Below are positions 1 to 12,173 of a stretch of DNA of 64,000 nt, in pieces. Both the position numbers and the translations under genes were made by a program. The notes under the pieces are model-generated. The model made no database searches and was not told the origin of the DNA. It saw only the letters and a list, made by a program, of their open reading frames with translations. The number at the start of each line of letters is the position of its first letter. Position 1 is the first letter of the stretch. The stretch is taken from NCBI GenBank assembly GCA_950106755.1, contig OX467089.1:23851345-23915344 (forward strand), given 5' to 3'. The stretch is from Climacium dendroides (lineage: Eukaryota > Streptophyta > Bryopsida > Hypnales > Climaciaceae).

Positions 1-3000
1 GAGCACTCTTCCATAGGTGGTCGACTGCAACCATGTGGCTTGACATTGGCAGGGGTGATGGACAAATAAGGGTTCATCCCACTGCCTCCAACAGCACCCG
101 GTGTCGTCGTACTAGTTCTTGGTCTTCCTGAATCTGCCCTACGTTGCCGTCTGCGCTCCACCCTAATGAGATTGATGCAGTTAGAACTCTTTCAAAGATC
201 ACATAAGTAATATAAGGTGACACTAAGTAGCCATTTTCACCTGAAAATGTTAAGGTGGAATGCAGAAGGAAAATACCTGGTTGTCTGGTCCAACTTCATG
301 GTCCATCCTGCATGTTGGGCAGCCATTACAGCATTCGCAAAGGGCATGAATCTCCTCCGATTAGAGTGTGGAACTGGCTTCATTGCTGCCAACAGCGTTA
401 TGGTACCTTGCTTGCTTGATGAGGCCACTGATCGTTGACCAACTGCATTCCAAGAATAAACAGATCTGAGCAAGTGTCCAACTTCAAGAAGCTGTCCCCT
501 CATACAATGGCGCCTGGCCAAATATTGCACAAATTTGTAGACGCCAGACGCCTCAACTACTTTCAAGTATAATCACAGCACACAAACAACACAACATCAA
601 AATGGGTCCATCAGCAAACATCCAAGGTTACAATTGTACCTGTATGCCCATTAGCTCTTGACGCTTTCCTATCTAGCTCTATCAAGTTTTCAGTGGAATT
701 GGATGAAAATAGTCTCATCCGTTTCCTACTTGCAGATGGGGGAGCCAACCAAGGAGGCACAAACGAATTACTGGAAAATTCTCTCTTGGATGGACTATCC
801 CGAGAACGCTTCAGAGATACCAAGTGGGCCGAATCCTCCTTCAAAAATGCATTCACAGGAGCTCCCTCCACACCAGCTATTCCCAAAGCCACGAGGCTAC
901 GGTAAGATGGCTCAGCTGCCAACTGTCTCAGTACCTGCATACCAGAATATAGACATTAAAAAGCAAGTCTCGATCCTCTCTACAAGTGGGTCATTCAAAA
1001 TGGTCTGGTCTCAGTAGTGGCAATAGACTGAATCCATACTGTACAAGAAACTAGCCTACCTGCAGTGACAACTCCTCTCCCGTTTTTGTACCATGCAGCA
1101 AACTTGAAATTTGCATTTCATTTCTCAGTCGAATTTGTGCTTCCCAGTAGCTCTAATGCAAAAATGAAAACATTCTGAATTCGTACCTGCCCAACCCACG
1201 TAGGAGCCTTGATCTTGAGCTCAACAACTGATGAGCCACTTGCGATAGAAACGGAACGCCTCAAGTCACAATTCAAGCGAGATTTCTGAGATTCGTTATC
1301 TTCAACTAATCGAATCTTTCCACACCTTTCCAGCAGCTCTTTCCTCACGCTGTTCTCTAATAACTGCAAAACAAGTACACCATTCCGTTACTGGAGTAAA
1401 ATCCTCGGCAACCAGTAGCTGTAACGGATATAACATGACCTTAAAAGAACAAAACGCTGAGCGATGTTGAGATCTCACCTGATCATCAAAGCACGTTTGA
1501 GCAGCTCCCGAAACTAGAAGAGCTATGCGAGCAAAAGTCGTGGTGCAAATATCACAACGCATCGTTACGACTCCACGAAGTAAAGATGATGCCGCCATAG
1601 GTGGTGGAGGAGCACTGCATCCATTATGTAACTGAACTTGTGAGTGCACAGAGGGAAACTATTAAATAGCCGAGAGCCAATTTCTTTGAAGGCTGCCGAT
1701 CAACAAAATCCAGACGACTGCACCTTTATAGGCCAGATATATCCAATATTTGAGGAAGGCAATTTAAAAGAGAACAAACCTGACACGATGCAAGAGTCTG
1801 ACCCCTTTGGCCTGCGAGAGCAACAAAACCCAATTGCAACAATGAGATCCCGGAGGCAGGTAAGTACACCCCAATATGACATGTCTAGGTGTTACAGAAC
1901 ACAATACAATATTTGATACAAGGTATGAGTAGAATACAAAACGAAGATGAGTACCTCAATTGTCATGAGCGCACTCAATCCAGCTTCAAGAGCTCCAAAC
2001 CAAGCAGAAGTCTGCACAAAAAGGGATCAATACATGCTTTAGGCGAAGTTTTGGTAGTAAATCAGGTCTAGTGACAATTTACATTAACCTCCATAATCGT
2101 ACTCTAACTTCCCTCTATCGTTAGAATTGGCAGAAACGAATTCCCAGGTCTGGGAGCAACACTAAATCACACACCAACCCTAAACGGAACTGGCAGGTAT
2201 TAAAAACTATAAAAAAACAGGCTTGCAAGAAGTTACCAGGAATAAGCTCATAACTTACAAGGAGAAGCTGGAAAGAATTGAAATAAGAGTTCCCAGAGAC
2301 AAGTACGCAGAAGATGTAAACATGGCATGCTCATCAAAGACATGACGGACATACCGGTCTGCTGGCTTCCGAACAAACCAAGAGTCGGATATTGACGTCA
2401 TCGTCATACACTTGGACAGGCGCAGAATCCGAAGGTACTGCTTCTTTTCCCTCGCCAGCATCCTCTCCATCAGACAACTCCTCATCCGAAGCCTTTAACT
2501 CTGGAGGTGCTAACAGCATAGGCACCACATTGCTTGCCTTCTCATGGCCATTAACACTGGTGGTCTTTGTCTGCCCGCAATGGATCTGAAAAGAAGCATT
2601 CGCTATTTGAAAGGCATCCCTGGCTTCAGTTGCAGAGCTGTTGCAGAAGCAAACATATATCAGCTCAAGTGGGCCCTATCCCCAAATTTACGAGCAATAC
2701 AAAAAACTTCCACTAAATGACGACAGCCATCTTGCGTCATTAGATTAAACGTAAGTCATCTATATAACAATCGCTGCAACAACATTAAATAACTACTGCA
2801 CAAGTGTATAGCCACCTCAACAAAACAGAGAAGTTTCTGTTGAAAGTCTAAGAGTAATGAAACTACCTTCTTAGGGCAGTCAATAAAGCTTGGCGAAAAT
2901 GAGAGGCCAAGGTGGAACTTGGAGCCCCTTTCCAGTAGATCACATTAGGTACACCCTGCAGCAATAAGAACAAACCTCTTAAAGAGAAGACATGCTTGGT

Positions 3001-4194
3001 ACTTCCAACCCAATCTCGTATTCATCCAACCCATCTCGTGTTAACAAGTACAAGTTGAAATCGCGAGTACTATCTGTGGTTTCCTACCGTTCTGAACTCT
3101 AAAGCAGTATCTGGCAACTCCCATAACTCTCACAAACGTTTTTGAAACACCCTTTCAAGTTGAAGTCAGCCGTTTCAAAGTCATCTCGTGCATGAGCACT
3201 GAACAAGTCAAAGTCTTGAAAGTATAACGAACACGGCATCTGAGTCCGTAAGTGGTAAGCCATACCTGAGAACGCAAGGCTTCACCAACCCTAGCTCCAG
3301 AAGTCTCCAGATAAATCTGCAAGAACCAAAACAATTAGGGCTCTATAGCCCAGATTTGGCCCATAGGAAGCAATCATAGCCCCAAACGGAAAGATCCTCA
3401 GCCTCTAAACAGCATGAAAATATCGACTTATATAACATAGAGGTTAGGAAATTTCTTATGATCCAGAAATTGTGACGTACCAAATTGGGAACCTTGGCAC
3501 CATACAAGGACGAAAGGGTATCAGCTGAGAGCGGTTTCCCATCTCTGATCACAAGACCACCAATCTCATCTTTAACAGGCGAGGTCTCCCCATGAAGCAA
3601 AAGAAAATCGGGATGCAGCTTCTCTAGTCTCCGCCCTAACTCTTCCTTAGTAGGGTCTTCTAAGATGTGAACCTGCCAAATAAACCATCAAAGCAACCAC
3701 ATCAGCCCGAGAATCACTGCAGTATGCTTGTTCACGCACACTTGTCCCATTTTTGACATCATTTCTTGACGTCCAGCATTTCGTGCATAGCTGTTGCAAT
3801 GTCATACTAGAACATCCAATGCTTCCATAACTTCTAATAAACCAAGCTCTTCACAATTCCTAGCAATTTCGTGCACCATCCAGACAATTTGTAACATCCC
3901 TGATAAGAAATCAACTATGTACACAAAACCACATTAGAAGGAATTAGAAAGTGTAGTACCGACCTCCAGATACCCAGATGTCTCAAGGTCTGCGAACTCA
4001 TGTTGAAATTCATTGATTCTGCTTTCAGAAGGTACGCGGCCGTTGGTATGCCTCTCAGATTTGCGATCGTTCTCCACCCCATGCTCCGAGAGATTGGATT
4101 TCGAGACCTTCTTCCCGCATATCACAGCCAGTAATGTGCGAACAGTCTTCACCTTCCCGCTTCTCGATAAACCAGCGGTTGTAGCTCGCGACAT
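1..4194 (-). CDS. ARID4-like AT-rich interaction domain protein (3' part outside window)
   Basis: Eleven coding exons read right to left: 3964-4194, 3481-3672, 3266-3316, 2867-2955, 2355-2637, 1955-2011, 1479-1631, 1187-1363, 640-934, 277-442 and 1-162. All junctions are GT-AG and the phases agree. The product starts at the ATG at 4194 with MSRATTAG and soon shows LLAVICGK, as plant ARID4 proteins do. Further blocks that match this family as I remember it are HPDFLLLHGE, VPNVIYWKGAPSSTLASHFR, VYDDDVNIRLLVC, SAPPPP, VVTMRCD, LLVSGAAQTCFDDQLLEN and AAMKPVPH. The last codons, NPYLSITPANVKPHGCSRPP, correspond to the segment just before the ARID DNA-binding domain, so the ARID (and the PHD finger expected after it) must lie left of base 1. 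Family members are nuclear; ARID2/3/4 proteins have been reported in plant PEAT chromatin complexes. A mini-exon between 1640 and 1950 may be missed. Confidence 0.86.
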
Positions 4195-6480
4195 GTTGGA
4201 GCAATTCAACTGTAGAGGTGTTTCAAACAACAGTCCAAGGCAGTGCACACGAGGCGAAGATACACCAACCGATATGCCTATGTTCAAACTTCGCTCAACC
4301 AAATAATAACTAGAGAACCAAGGGACAACGCCACAGCCCCTAAAAATTTAACAAACTACTAGTCAAGATTTCCGGGCTTAAAACTCCGAGGTCACTTCAA
4401 AAACGCAGTCCCACGAGGCGGTCTGCTTCCTCGACCATAGCGGTCGTGAACCTTAAACCTAGAATCCAATCGCTTACGGTCAAAAATATTCTCGGCCCGC
4501 GCTGTGGAAACAAGGAGGCATCAGTCTGCAAAACCGCCAGAGCCAGAAGAGAATCGAAGCCCCACGAACTTGATACACAATGCTGGTTGCAGATAATCAA
4601 GGCGAGCACCGATCGCAGTGGTATTATAGGACCCTAATTGCTGCAGAGAAGACCTCGAGAGCGCGCCTGTTAATATGGATGTCCAACCGAAAGTAAAGTC
4701 TACCTTTCAAAAAAAACCGACAACCATACCCGTATCACTCCCCTTAAACCACCCTTTCCAAACTTGGGCCAGACGAAACCCTGAGGCGATCGATTCCCCG
4801 CAGAGCTTTTACTTCTCCTCGGCCTAGAGATCCCCGAGTCAGTCAAACCCTGATGGAGAAGCCCAAGCCTTCTGGAACACTCGAAGAAGAAGACCCCCCA
4901 GCACCAAACCCTCGGTAACCCCGCCGAACGATTCCTGGCCGCAACCCTGCCCCCAAACCCCTCAATCCCACCACCACGGCTCCATAACCCACGCGATTTG
5001 TCGCAACTCACAACAACGACCAAGCGAACACGAAAACCCCGCACCCAATCTTACTCGCAATGCGCCACGGGCTTCACGAGCGACGATCGAGCAGGCAGGG
5101 GAGCCCACGCGGCAGGATGGCGACCAGCGAGCGCAGCCCCCACAAGTAGGGCAACAATAATAGGGATGCGTGTGCGAGGCCCCATGAGCAGCTGCCGCTG
5201 CTGCGTGCATGGATCATGGGAATCCAGTAAGCTTAGTACATACACTGCTGGGGTAAGCTTAAGAGGCTGCCCTATCTCGCGGCCTCATCAGGCAGATCTC
5301 TCGCCCTCTGTTCCTGTGCTGCTGCGACCTGGCTGGCGGGTTGGGCCTGGACCAGTGTTGGTCTGACCATTTAGGAAAAATCAATCCGTGCGCGCGATTG
5401 CTCTGCTCCTGCTTTGACGTTCCTTTAGAGCCGGACAGATTGGGAGATTCTTCTTAACCACAATGCGATACCACAATCAACCCTCGCCCCGTCTTTCCAC
5501 ATCTTTCCAGGCACAGACCTCATTATAACTCCAATTTGGCGTATTATTATAAACTTAGCCCTGGCCAAGGCCATTTCATTTCAGTTGGTCCTCGAGGATG
5601 CCCCCTGGGCCCGCTCCCTGGCATGCCACGAACTCACTTGTATGTGAAAGAATCATCCATGAGAGTCGGTCGGCATCTCTCGTAGCTCCAACCCCGCTAA
5701 TTAGGAGCGACGAGGATTCAACGTCATCATCAGGACCTTCCACCCCATCCCATCCCCGCTAAAAAAGCTCCCGGCAAATCGGTCTTTAAAAGTGGAAAAA
5801 TTCAGATCCTCGTCCACTCACTGGAAAAAAAAGGAGAAAATCCTTCCTCGCCAGCCAGCTCGCAAGTCTCAGGCCTCAGGCCCCTAATTACTCCCTACTG
5901 TTCCCCACGCCGGATTCCTGGCATCCGCGTCGTACTGAACTTACTTACCGTCAGACTAGCAATCAACCAGGCTCCCGTCCCTCTCTGACTAACAATTTCG
6001 TACTCCTGCCTCCAACCTCAGTCGTGATGGCTTTCTTCTTCTACTGCGACTTGCGATTGCAACTTCGCATCCCACCACTCGCGCCTGCTTGCTTTCCGAC
6101 ACCCCATTGACAAATGCTCTCTAATTTTTAAGTTTCGGGAACTGCGAACTGCGGCTGACTCTGCAATGAACGAAATTCAATTGTGCGGAAATTTTTTCTA
6201 ACTAGCGATCAATTTCCATGTCACGGCACGGATCTCTCGCAAATCTTGCGAGCAGCTACAGTGGGAGCGCCTGCGTCCTTTTGCCCTCTTTCCTGGTTCG
6301 TGGGGGAGGGTTCTGGGTTGCGTTCACACTGGAAATGTCCTTTTCACACCTGCGCGGTTCAGGGGCTGCGTTCACACAGGCAAGCAAAGAATGTCGGTTC
6401 ACATTGGTGGCTTTGCCCATTCTATCCGCCTCTATCACATGGCTTTGTTGTGGCTGCATATTGATGTACCGTCGCCATTG
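4195..6480. promoter_or_regulatory. leader/promoter region of the ARID4-like gene; no gene seen
   Basis: This 2.3-kb stretch has gene-like GC content and is rich in C and T runs, especially 5400-6180. I find no conserved protein in any frame. Several short overlapping ORFs between 4960 and 5370 on both strands have no recognisable family. The simplest reading is 5'-UTR plus promoter of the minus-strand gene, possibly with a divergent non-coding transcript. Composition changes abruptly to AT-rich near 6480. Confidence 0.45.
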
Positions 6481-8978
6481 TGTGTTGGCTAAGAATTGTA
6501 AATTCTCATGATTTTATGGTTTTAGTATATCATTTAATACACTTTTATTTTTGTAGTAGTTTGGGTTAATGCATAGTGATGGACTAATGGTGAGTGGTGC
6601 ACGGTTTGAATTTTGTCAACAATGTTATTATTGTTTTCTATGGTGTTTATGGTTCTTAAATTATATGAGGACTAGACTTTGTTGACATTTGGAATGAGTC
6701 TCTAACTAGATTGAAAATTGATTGGAATATTTCTTTTACATTGATTGAAGTTTGTTTCAAATTTTTTTAAATGAAAAAAGTATATCTATATTTGTAAAAA
6801 AATTTGAACCTCATAGCATTGAAGAAATTGAATAATAAGTGCTCAAGTTGACTCAATTAGTGCAAGATCCCACACCAATTGAATGAATTTGGATGAATGT
6901 GGTTAAATAGTATGAACATTTAGACAAATTTTAGTTAGAATTGGATGGATGTAGATGGAATTTGGATTAATATAGATAATATTAGATGAATGTCATACAT
7001 CAATTAACCCCTAAAGAACCATTTGTCCCCTCAAGGGACAATTTGGGTCCGGGTAGGTTCCTATTGTCTCAATTTGTAGTGAATGTTTTTGAGATTTTTT
7101 GAGGTTGTGGAGTTTGTCAAGAGCTTTGTAAATATATAATTTTTGTTTCAATTGATGCCCGGGAGAAAAAATTATGGCACAATAAACAAAAGTCAACAGG
7201 TAGTACAAAAAAATCAGAAAAAGTCTAAATAAATAAATAATTTTTTTCTCCTAAAATCTTATATTTTTGTCAACATTTGAGGCTTTGATTCATCCCATTT
7301 GGATTGGTTATGATTTACATTGTGATAATTTGGGATTTATACAAATTTCGGCATCCTATGATCTGATATCTACACTATCAGTGTGGATAGGCTCCTATGA
7401 TCTGATAGTGTAGAAATAGTGTAGATATTCTTGCATTGGAAAGCAACTTTTTCATAAAAATTAGAAGCATCCTTAATTATGATTCTTGGAGTAAGATGCA
7501 TAAATATGAGGTTGATAACTTTGATTGTTGTGTCCTTAAAGTCAACAAAATTAAAAAAACAATAGCCAATTTACAACCCTAATTTAATTTTGAACTTTAC
7601 TATTGCATCTACTTTTATTGTTTGTAATGAAAATGATACTTGTTTCAAATATTAATGATTCTAGTGTCAAAATTGGGTTGAAAATTGATGATTTTGTAAA
7701 GTTAATGTATCTAACTCTAGAGATAGTATCTATAGCAAAAGCTTTACTTATTTTTCTATAATCTTCAATAACCTTTTGGATATCATTGCAATGTTTGGGA
7801 ATTAATAAAGCCCCATTATTATCTGAAGGCCTCCTTCATGATCTACAATTGGAAGCTTACAAAAGGTGATTGCAAGAAAGACCAAACGATTTTGGTAGGA
7901 TTCTGCCAAAGTGGTTTTTCTCCAAGCTATAACTTTTGAATTTTAAACTCAATGCCAAAAATTAAAAAATAATTTTCTACATGTTTTGATTGTAATTGTA
8001 TCCCTTATTTTTCAAAAAAATTAAAAAATCATTTTATATTTAAAATTTAAATTTTCTAATTTATCACACTTTTGGAATTTTTTGTTTTAGTATTGGGGAA
8101 TACCCAAATTTAATATACTAAAGCTAAAATTTTGGTGGTCTATTTTCACACTAGTGGGGCATCTTACACATGAAGGGCATCAAAAAATATGTTATTTTAT
8201 GTCCTCCACGTTTGTGCAAATAGGCCAAAAAAGGGGCTCCATGGCATGCATGCATATTTTTGAACATTGAAGATGGTTTCAAGTTCATTTTTTTGGTGAA
8301 ATCTCATTAACATCAAGTCCTCACAAATGTCCAATTTTTATTTTTAAAATTTTTTCTATTGTTGATTTATTAAAAATCAAAATGTTAAAATACACCTTTT
8401 CTAGGACATTTAGAACTGTAGGTAGACTAGAGTAGTGTGGATTTAAGAATTGAACTTGATTGAATTAAAAATAAAAATATTCTTATATTACATTATGTGA
8501 TAACTTTCACATTTAAGACCCTAATTTAGGATCACAATTTAGTGTTCTTACAAGAATTAGAAGTAAAATTAAAGAATATGAATTGTAAAAATGAAGATGT
8601 TATAAGTGAATAAATATAATCAAAATGTTTTATTAAAATATATTTCAAATAGTTACATTTGGCCATGTTTGCATCATTCATTGTTCAAAGTTTGAAACTT
8701 TAGTTGACAAGAGGTTGAAGAAATATATGACATCATAGGTACCATGATTTATTCACATTCAAAGAAATCCATATAAATTCTTTTAAAAAAATGTTTATGA
8801 CCTACGGAACATCTACAATTAGCAATTTGAAAATCTCTATAGTGCCTAAGAACTAAATGCCAAGATGCGTTCAAAGTGACTCACTACATTGCCAACTCAA
8901 AGTCTAGAACAAAAATCATAATAATACTATATTAAAAACATAATCACCTAAACATTTGAATCAAATGGTTTTTGGTTT
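6481..8978. other. AT-rich intergenic region
   Basis: Low-complexity AT-rich DNA without a convincing coding region. Two small structures stand out. At 7004 there is a TTAA followed by CCCCTAAAG and a hairpin-like GTCCCCTCAAGGGAC, matching the end of the element at 50265. At 7352-7432 the phrase TCCTATGATCTGATA occurs twice beside inverted copies of a short 'ctacactatc' motif. Nothing else is seen. Confidence 0.5.
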
Positions 8979-10175
8979 TTACTCCTTCGATAAATCTTGT
9001 GGTGCATTTGATGTAGAGATGACTTTAGCCTTACAGATTGGGCAAATTGGACATGTTTTATTATCTTCAAACCAAGGTTGCAAGCACTTTGAGTGATATT
9101 CATGAGTACATGGCAACCTTGTGATCTTGTCTTGGTCTTCATATTCATATTGACAGATTTCACACAATCTTTGATTCACACATGCAGAGCATAAATTGAT
9201 TCCGCAATGGCTATCTTGCAGTTTAATATATGTGAATTGTTCAAGTGCAACAATAGACTTGTGATGAAGGCCTTTATACACTATTCCTATTGTTTCTTGT
9301 AGAGCACTTATTTCTTCAGAAGACATGTAGTCTAGATTCAAATTGGCGGCACAATTGAGATTGTATTTGGTAATATTCAAATAGTAGGCAAGATCGGATC
9401 GAAGAATATGATTAGAGAACATATAATTATCCAATGCTTGAAGACGTTGTTCTATACTCACGGACCAAGCATTCTTATAATAAGAATTTTCCCTTGGCTC
9501 AATAGGATTTGTAACAATGTCATTGTGATTCTTCCTATGGTTCTCCTCATTGTTATGAACAATAATTGCACCATCATTATGGTTATCATAATATTCGTCA
9601 TAGAGGTCATCATCCTTAGAGTGAAGACTACTGTTTGCACCGTTCGCATGATCATTAGTAGCAGCTCCACTTGGTCTTGAGTCATAGAGATCTTCAGAAT
9701 CAAAATCATACAAATCAAGTAATTTGGGTTCTTTATGATGATTTGTAACAATGTCATTGTAATTCTTCCTATGGTTCTCCTCATTGTTATGAACAATAAT
9801 TGCACCATCATTATGGTTATGATAATAGTCATCATAGAGGTCATCATCCTTAGAGTGAAGACTACTGTTTGCACTGTTCATGTGATCATTAGCAGTAGCT
9901 CCACTTGGTCTTGAGTCATAGAGATCTTCAGAATCAAAATCATACAAATCAAGTAATTTAGGTTCTTTATGATGATTTGTAACAATGTCATTGTGATTCT
10001 TCCTATGGTTCTCCACATTGTTATGAACAATAATTGCACCATCATTATGGTTATTATAATAGTCATCATAGAGGTCATCAAAATTTTCAACATTTTCATC
10101 CCCTTTGATAAGTGGCCCTTTTTGTTGTTTCTCACTAGTTGTATTAGAAGTTATATTTTCTTTATTCATTTCCAT
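8979..10175 (-). CDS. BIG BROTHER-like RING-H2 E3 ubiquitin ligase with tandem-repeat N-terminus
   Basis: Single-exon ORF of 398 residues from ATG at 10175 to TGA at 8979. Residues 33-223 are an acidic, Asp/Tyr/Asn/His-rich tandem repeat of 78 residues (2.4 copies, each with DLYDDYY..HNDGAIIVHNN). Residues about 225-335 contain LDYMSSEEISALQETIG, the helix that precedes the RING in plant BIG BROTHER proteins (known from that family: MSYEEL..L.ERIG). The RING-H2 finger has C338-x2-C341-x14-C356-x-H358-x2-H361-x2-C364-x10-C375-x2-C378, all eight ligands present, so ligase activity is plausible. Oddly the last pair is doubled to CPICPIC, adding C381. BIG BROTHER ligases restrict organ growth in angiosperms; the role here is unknown. 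The repeat half has no counterpart that I know. The gene lies alone in AT-rich DNA, and only an intact frame argues that it is active. Confidence 0.8.
   Translation of the reverse strand: MEMNKENITSNTTSEKQQKGPLIKGDENVENFDDLYDDYYNNHNDGAIIVHNNVENHRKNHNDIVTNHHKEPKLLDLYDFDSEDLYDSRPSGATANDHMNSANSSLHSKDDDLYDDYYHNHNDGAIIVHNNEENHRKNYNDIVTNHHKEPKLLDLYDFDSEDLYDSRPSGAATNDHANGANSSLHSKDDDLYDEYYDNHNDGAIIVHNNEENHRKNHNDIVTNPIEPRENSYYKNAWSVSIEQRLQALDNYMFSNHILRSDLAYYLNITKYNLNCAANLNLDYMSSEEISALQETIGIVYKGLHHKSIVALEQFTYIKLQDSHCGINLCSACVNQRLCEICQYEYEDQDKITRLPCTHEYHSKCLQPWFEDNKTCPICPICKAKVISTSNAPQDLSKE
9507..10079 (-). repeat. 234-bp in-frame coding tandem repeat (2.4 copies)
   Basis: Unit 1 is 9849-10079, unit 2 is 9615-9848 and partial unit 3 is 9507-9614. 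The spacing of the phrase 'ggtcatcatccttagagtg' is exactly 234 bp, a multiple of three. Copies are about 95% identical by eye. Most differences are single bases and the frame is never broken, which suggests recent duplication within the coding region. Confidence 0.93.
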
Positions 10176-11923
10176 TTTGAAACTTTCACGCAGTATAGGA
10201 TAGAGAATTCAAAGTAAACAAATACTAAAAAGATATGAGCAAAACAATCAAGAGACAAAACACTTCTTCAAAATTAAAATATATACATATATATGTCAAA
10301 AACACAAATGGACTTCATCTTGACGTGTTGTTCTTTATATACCGGTGGTCATAAAGTGTTTGCCATTTGTTCTTTTACTTTAGAGAGTCTCTTAATTTTA
10401 CTTTAATGACTTGCTAAACTTCAACACCCAATTCTACTTTGGTTAAAATTGATTTTACTTTAATAAGCTATATATGAAATTTGAACTTCAAATATGTATC
10501 TAAACTTTTGTATTAGTTCAAATTCATGTGCCTTTACTTATTGTTACATTTCATTTCAAAATGAGTTAAAGAATGGTCAAATTAAGAACATTTTAATTCT
10601 CTCATCCCTTAGAGGTTTCTCAACCTTAAGATGGCTTTGGATTTATTCCAAATCTTTTTGGATTTTTTAGATTGCATTGACTTTAAAACTTATCAACTTG
10701 AATGAAGTTGAAAACCCATTGGACAAAAAAATTTGATAATCCAATTGATGACAAGACATTCAATTCCACTAAAGAAATAATATAGTTACTTGGGAGGTAT
10801 TCAAGAAACATGGTCATTACTCTGATGAGTGCCAATTGTTGGTTTGCCATCTTGAGTCAAAGTGCAACAATACAAATAAGGCATACATTTAGAGATTAAT
10901 ATATCAATATTTTTTTATATAATCAATTAAAAAAATGTGGACAATCAACTGAATAACTTTCATGTTCAATAGTTTGTTTGTGATTTGAAACCTTTACTTG
11001 AAGGCTTTATAATTATCAATTAAAGACTTCTTATTACATACGCTATTTTGGAGGTGAAAGGTGCCTCATGTACCATATTGTTTAATGTATTCAAGATTTG
11101 AATAAATCTTATTTTTTTATTTACAAATGAAGTTTAAATTCTTGCCTCAATTTGAATAATTGCATTTTTGAAGTTGATTCTTTTATTTTTAGAGTGATAT
11201 AAGTTTGGCATTGAGAAGGACTAATCAAAATACAAAAAAAATTAATAGAGTTATTTAATAAATATTTGGGAAGTCCAATGCTATTGGTATTTTTCTAAAC
11301 CCATATGTGTGCAAAAGGGTGTGAAAGGGGGCTATTCTCTTTAGGGGTGGGATTTTAGACCTTCCAAGTTAATATAAATTTCCAAAATAATTCAATTAAC
11401 AAGGGAATAGGTTCTTTAAAGAAATAAATATAATATTTATATAATTTTTTATATTTAAAAAAAATTTGTTTGTGGTACAAAAAATAAATTATATACACAT
11501 ATAAATGAAATAATGGAATGCAATCAAGTGCATAATTTGCACTGTAAGATAAAAAGTAGAAAACATAAACACCTTTTAATGCATACACAAATTATTTAGA
11601 AAACAAGAAATGAGCAAGCTATGATTGCAAAATTTGCAATTCAAGTCTTAGGATCTTTGAAACAAAACTAGAGCAAATTAAAAGTACTAAGCATGATGAA
11701 TCTATAAAAACTTATTGGAAGACCTTCTATGTGTAGGGAAAAGCAACTTACATGCAATAAACTTTGATTGTATGCATCAAAGAAAAGATGTACCAAACAA
11801 AACAAAATTAATTTCTCCCTTATATATAGGATTGCTTCATAAAACCTTTATGCTAAGGATTTCATGAATTAAGAAACAAAAACCTACAAATGCAATGCAA
11901 TACAACTTAGAACTCTATGTGAC
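10176..11923. other. AT-rich intergenic region, promoter side of the RING-H2 gene
   Basis: The first 150 bases upstream of the RING-H2 ATG include an AT-rich run with 'atatatacatatatatg' near 10280 and 'tatata' near 10338, possible TATA elements for the minus-strand gene. The rest is AT-rich with no ORF of recognisable family. Confidence 0.35.
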
Positions 11924-12173
11924 ACTTCACACTATGGCCATCCAAATTGAGAGTCCATGGGATTGAGTGACCAAATGTTGTGGAGAGTCCCAAAAAATAA
12001 GCAATAAATAGACAATAAAATATAGGATTTGGAGCCTTAGGCCAACCATTGTGTGAAGCTTATAAAGGCCAAGCCCAAACTCCAACCTCTTAACAATGAA
12101 CTCCCATGGCCTATTGATTTGGATGGCTATAGTGTGAAGTCTTCTAAGACCAAGTTCAAATCCACACCAATTT
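11924..12173. repeat. 38-bp inverted repeat with overlapping direct repeats
   Basis: The left arm 11924-11961 begins acttcacactatggccatcc. The right arm 12103-12140 is its reverse complement with about 5 mismatches. A second relation overlaps it: 'gtgtgaag..aaggccaagcccaaa' at about 12052 is repeated in diverged form as 'gtgtgaag..aagaccaagttcaaa' at about 12131. It is probably the relic of a small transposable element. Confidence 0.6.

Noticed and set aside
9408..10217. Several ORFs of 80-140 codons antisense to, or in other frames of, the RING-H2 gene
   Set aside because: They follow the 234-bp repeat and are Ile/Met-rich shadows of the real frame.
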